Shown in pieces: positions 61,735-64,000 of a stretch of 64,000 bases of DNA. The first letter of the stretch is position 1, and each line of letters opens with the position of its first letter. The position numbers and the translations under genes were made by a program. The stretch comes from UBA2040 sp963977135. GTDB lineage: Bacteria > Bacteroidota > Bacteroidia > Flavobacteriales_D > Crocinitomicaceae. Under the pieces are notes generated by a model that did no database searches, was not told where the DNA came from, and saw nothing but the letters and a program-made list of their open reading frames with translations. Where the stretch lies: assembly GCA_963977135.1 (NCBI GenBank), contig CAXBNN010000001.1, positions 62,001-126,000 of the forward strand. Reading direction: 5' to 3'.

Positions 61735-62493
61735 ATGTTCGACTTAGATTTCGCCCTATTACTCACCACAACGGGCTTGTTTTACTTTGTAATTTTAAGT
61801 TTGTTAGAGATCGTCTTAGGGATTGATAACATCATTTTTATTTCCATTATTACAGATCCATTAGAGAAAGTTCAGCAGCGAAAAGCAAGGAACATTGGAT
61901 TGACTTTAGCCTTGGTAATTCGACTGATATTGTTGAGCGTGGTTGGATGGATAATTGGATTGACTGAACCCATGTACACAATAAACGGTTGGGATGTCAC
62001 AGGTCAAAAGTTAGTGCTTTTACTTGGAGGCTTGTTCTTAATCTACAAGAGTACAATCGAAATGCACAAGAATATCGTTGGTGCTGAAGAAGGTCATGTT
62101 TCCAAAAAGAAAATGAGTTTAAGAGCCATAGTCACCCAGATTGTATTAGTCGACATTGTTTTCAGTTTTGATTCCATTATCACGGCAATAGGAATGACAA
62201 ACGGAATTGCTAAAGAAACAGGTGGTAATCCAATGATTATCATTTATATGGCGGTAATTGTTTCCATGATAGTCATGATGATATTCGCAAAACCTATCAG
62301 CAACTTTATAAATGATAGACCAACAATTAAAATGATTGCATTGGCATTTTTGGTAACCATAGGAGTTGTTCTAATCGCCGAAGCTTTTGATCAACACGTG
62401 CCGAAAGGTTATATTTATTTTGCAATGGTTTATGCCTTATTTGTTGAAATGTTGAACCTACGCATGCATAAAAACAAAGCCAAAGGCGAATAA
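61735..62493 (+). CDS. TerC-family integral membrane protein (probable metal, likely Mn, exporter)
   Basis: A 252-residue protein with about seven transmembrane helices. The TerC signature residues are visible: SLLEIVLGIDNIIFISII (Glu/Asp/Asn in the first helices) and IVLVDIVFSFDSIITAIGMT (Asp pairs in the second half). Several TerC members are manganese exporters (family knowledge). The Fur-type box upstream fits a metal-homeostasis role. It shares its last base with the ATG of the next gene. Confidence 0.92.
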   Translation: MFDLDFALLLTTTGLFYFVILSLLEIVLGIDNIIFISIITDPLEKVQQRKARNIGLTLALVIRLILLSVVGWIIGLTEPMYTINGWDVTGQKLVLLLGGLFLIYKSTIEMHKNIVGAEEGHVSKKKMSLRAIVTQIVLVDIVFSFDSIITAIGMTNGIAKETGGNPMIIIYMAVIVSMIVMMIFAKPISNFINDRPTIKMIALAFLVTIGVVLIAEAFDQHVPKGYIYFAMVYALFVEMLNLRMHKNKAKGE

Positions 62494-63071
62494 TGCAAAA
62501 CGACCATTTGTTTTTTCCGCATCAAGAGGGCGACGATTTAGAAGATCGATACGAGGAATTGCTATTCGAAGACAAACAGTTTTTCACAACTCGAGCAATA
62601 GTTCCCAAGGTTTTTCGAGCAAGAATCGAAAAGATGAAAAAAAGGGAGGAAGCATTTCGAAGGCTGACTTCAATTAAAGAAAGGGAAAACATTGAACTTG
62701 TTCCTTTGAAATTCGAAAGTACCGCTGACATACATCAGAATTATTTGAATTTTCAGAAAGATAGAGCGTTGGTTATGCAACAGTTGTATAGAACTCAGGA
62801 ATGTAACTCAGTTATAAGACTTATAGAGCAATTGGTTCATCGTTATATTGCTTATTTGCTTCCTTGGCAATTGGTTAAAGTTGAAGAAGTTGAAGGAATA
62901 ATAATATCAAAAGAACCAGACCCAACAGAATTGTATAATGCATTGAAAGCATTTTCAGATGAAGGAGGTAAAAACGTTAACGAAATACAAAGTTTGTTTT
63001 TCAATGGGAAAGTTCTTCTTGAAAACGAGGCAAAACGATTATCTTTGTTGCTTCAAAATGAAAATCAATAA
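62493..63071 (+). CDS. Hypothetical soluble protein in the terC operon
   Basis: 192 residues, no signal peptide or membrane segment; acidic N-terminus (HQEGDDLEDRYEELLFEDKQF), then a helical, basic segment (RIEKMKKREEAFRRLTSIKEREN) and a helical C-terminal domain. I do not recognise a family. The ATG overlaps the terC stop (TAATG) and the stop is directly followed by the next ATG, so translation is coupled through terC-this gene-DUF493. Confidence 0.82.
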   Translation: MQNDHLFFPHQEGDDLEDRYEELLFEDKQFFTTRAIVPKVFRARIEKMKKREEAFRRLTSIKERENIELVPLKFESTADIHQNYLNFQKDRALVMQQLYRTQECNSVIRLIEQLVHRYIAYLLPWQLVKVEEVEGIIISKEPDPTELYNALKAFSDEGGKNVNEIQSLFFNGKVLLENEAKRLSLLLQNENQ

Positions 63072-63338
63072 ATGGAAGATCGATTCCAAAGTTTAAGAGA
63101 AAAGTTAGCCTTTCAAGAATGGCCGTCAGTGTATCTTTTTAAGTTCATCGTCGAGAATACGCCTGAAAAGCTCGCTCATGCTACAGCATTGTTTGACGGC
63201 ACTGCTGAGATTAATTACCATACTTCGTCCAGCGAAAAATATGTTAGTGTGAGTGCAAAAGAAATGATGATAGATGTGGAATCTGTCATAAGTAAATACG
63301 AAAAAGCTGCCTTGATTGATGGCATAATTTCCCTTTAA
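63072..63338 (+). CDS. DUF493 (YbeD-like) protein
   Basis: 88 residues with the ACT-like alpha/beta fold of DUF493: WPSVYLFKFIVENTPEKLAHATALF, YHTSSSEKYVSVSAKEMMIDVESVISKYEKA. In other bacteria the family has been linked to lipoate or regulatory functions, without consensus. Zero-base gaps on both sides (TAA-ATG and TAA-ATG) place it firmly in the terC operon. Confidence 0.88.
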   Translation: MEDRFQSLREKLAFQEWPSVYLFKFIVENTPEKLAHATALFDGTAEINYHTSSSEKYVSVSAKEMMIDVESVISKYEKAALIDGIISL

Positions 63339-63734
63339 ATGATAGCATTAAGAGTTTCCTTTTTTGACGTTGCTGTACCTGTTTTATTGATCAGTATTAC
63401 CCTGCTTGTTTTGGTAATCATATTCAGAAAGTTACGAGCTAGATGGGCAATTGGTCATCCTGACAGTGAGAAATATGCTGTGCTATATTCTTTTGAAAAG
63501 CAACCAATTTCAGGTGAAATAGAAATTTTCTATGAAACTGAACACGCTAAGGAAATTGAAATTTGGCTGCTTGATGAAAATATGAATGACAAATTGAAGA
63601 TTGATTCTCGTATGGCAAAAGTTGGCGGTAACAAGATCAATTTTGACTCAAAATCGGTTGCTAACGGTCGTCATTTCTACGAATTGCGCAGCGACAATCA
63701 AAAAACAAGTAAGGCAATATTTATCGAGAATTAA
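63339..63734 (+). CDS. Hypothetical single-span membrane protein
   Basis: 131 residues: one N-terminal transmembrane helix (about 10-29) and a beta-rich soluble domain (ISGEIEIFYETEHAKEIEIWLLDENMNDKL) reminiscent of a small Ig-like or FlgD-like fold; this resemblance is weak. Last gene of the tightly packed terC operon. Confidence 0.78.
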   Translation: MIALRVSFFDVAVPVLLISITLLVLVIIFRKLRARWAIGHPDSEKYAVLYSFEKQPISGEIEIFYETEHAKEIEIWLLDENMNDKLKIDSRMAKVGGNKINFDSKSVANGRHFYELRSDNQKTSKAIFIEN

Positions 63735-63743
63735 GTTTAGGCT

Positions 63744-63756
63744 GTCAAGATGACAC
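63744..63756. promoter_or_regulatory. TGTCA-N3-TGACA palindrome before trxA
   Basis: TGTCA-AGA-TGACA, a perfect 5-3-5 inverted repeat ending 12 nt before the -24-like element. It is a likely regulator site; the binding protein is unknown. Confidence 0.5.
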
Positions 63757-63768
63757 GAAAAAAAGAAT

Positions 63769-63784
63769 GGCAGACTTCTTGCAC
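63769..63784 (+). promoter_or_regulatory. Sigma-54-like -24/-12 promoter for trxA
   Basis: TGGCAGACTTCTTGCA matches the RpoN consensus TGGCAC-N5-TTGCA at all but one base, with exactly 10 nt between the invariant GG and GC. The expected transcript start is about 53 nt before ATG 63849. Confidence 0.55.
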
Positions 63785-63848
63785 TCATATTCTCAAATCG
63801 TAATTTTACGATTCAAACTAGAAACAAAAAATAAAAAACACAATAATT

Positions 63849-64000
63849 ATGGCACTTGAAATCACAGATGCAAACTTCGAAGAATTAGTATTAAAATCAG
63901 ACAAACCAGTTGTGGTTGATTTCTGGGCAGAATGGTGTGGACCATGCCGAATGATCGGGCCAGTTATTGAAGAAATGTCGAATGAATACGAAGGAAAAGC
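63849..64000 (+). CDS. trxA: Thioredoxin (partial, 3' end off window)
   Basis: The first 50 residues of a thioredoxin are seen: MALEITDANFEELV, then VVVDFWAEWCGPCRM with redox-active Cys30 and Cys33 in the WCGPC motif, running to the window edge. It is a general cytoplasmic disulfide reductant. The leader is 114 nt from the previous stop and carries a sigma-54-like promoter. Confidence 0.96.
   Translation, partial: MALEITDANFEELVLKSDKPVVVDFWAEWCGPCRMIGPVIEEMSNEYEGK

Overview
The window is an AT-rich chromosomal segment from a member of the Bacteroidota, most likely a gliding flavobacterium-like organism. I would guess near the Crocinitomicaceae/Fluviicola group, but that is inference. The evidence is a gldJ-porU-porV type IX secretion (T9SS) block, many secreted proteins with T9SS type A or type B C-terminal sorting domains, Bacteroidota-type promoters (-7 element TAnnTTTG), and a typical flavobacterial housekeeping set. 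I saw no rRNA, tRNA, CRISPR array, insertion sequence or prophage.

Layout. 0-8 kb: partial gldJ, divergent from porU-porV-ispF. 8-10.4 kb: bioB-bioF. 10.4-13 kb: a small membrane-protein/winged-helix regulator/DUF4173-like operon with a shared palindromic operator. 13-16 kb: a giant T9SS type B surface protein. 16-25.4 kb: UPF1-like helicase, small membrane protein, arylsulfotransferase-like secreted protein, a serine-palmitoyltransferase-like enzyme, DinB protein, M28 peptidase, GNAT, Ycf48-like secreted protein. 25.4-32.2 kb: ychF, fumarylacetoacetase, a broken lipoprotein gene, spoT/rel, rimO. 32.2-35.5 kb: a second type B surface protein, paralogous to the first but with five instead of three 71-residue Ig-like units. 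35.6-41.9 kb: efp, mscS-like, kelch secreted protein, LapA-like, coiled-coil, FkbM methyltransferase and two hypotheticals. 41.9-50.1 kb: methylmalonyl-CoA mutase subunits, EI24 protein, sterol-desaturase-like enzyme, an unlisted 57-residue membrane protein and an AsmA-like protein, all leftward. 50.1-54.1 kb: beta-barrel protein, Nif3-like, zinc-ribbon protein, DEAD-box helicase. 54.2-57.7 kb: murB, an HTH regulator and a doubly broken T9SS cargo gene. 57.8-61 kb: hotdog thioesterase-menF-menD (menaquinone). 61-64 kb: GNAT, TerC operon, trxA (partial).

The strongest non-gene signals are these. (1) Several families of degenerate, word-like intergenic repeats begin at or within a few bases of stop codons. 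Some form long imperfect hairpins that look like terminators, and one supplies the last codons and stop of menD. (2) A CTTTG-N5-CAAAG palindrome lies in front of two genes flanking a small winged-helix regulator. (3) A perfect 7-1-7 Fur-type box precedes terC. (4) A sigma-54-like -24/-12 promoter with an adjacent TGTCA-N3-TGACA palindrome precedes trxA. (5) A set of -7 elements lies only 4-5 nt from the start codon, implying leaderless or nearly leaderless mRNAs.
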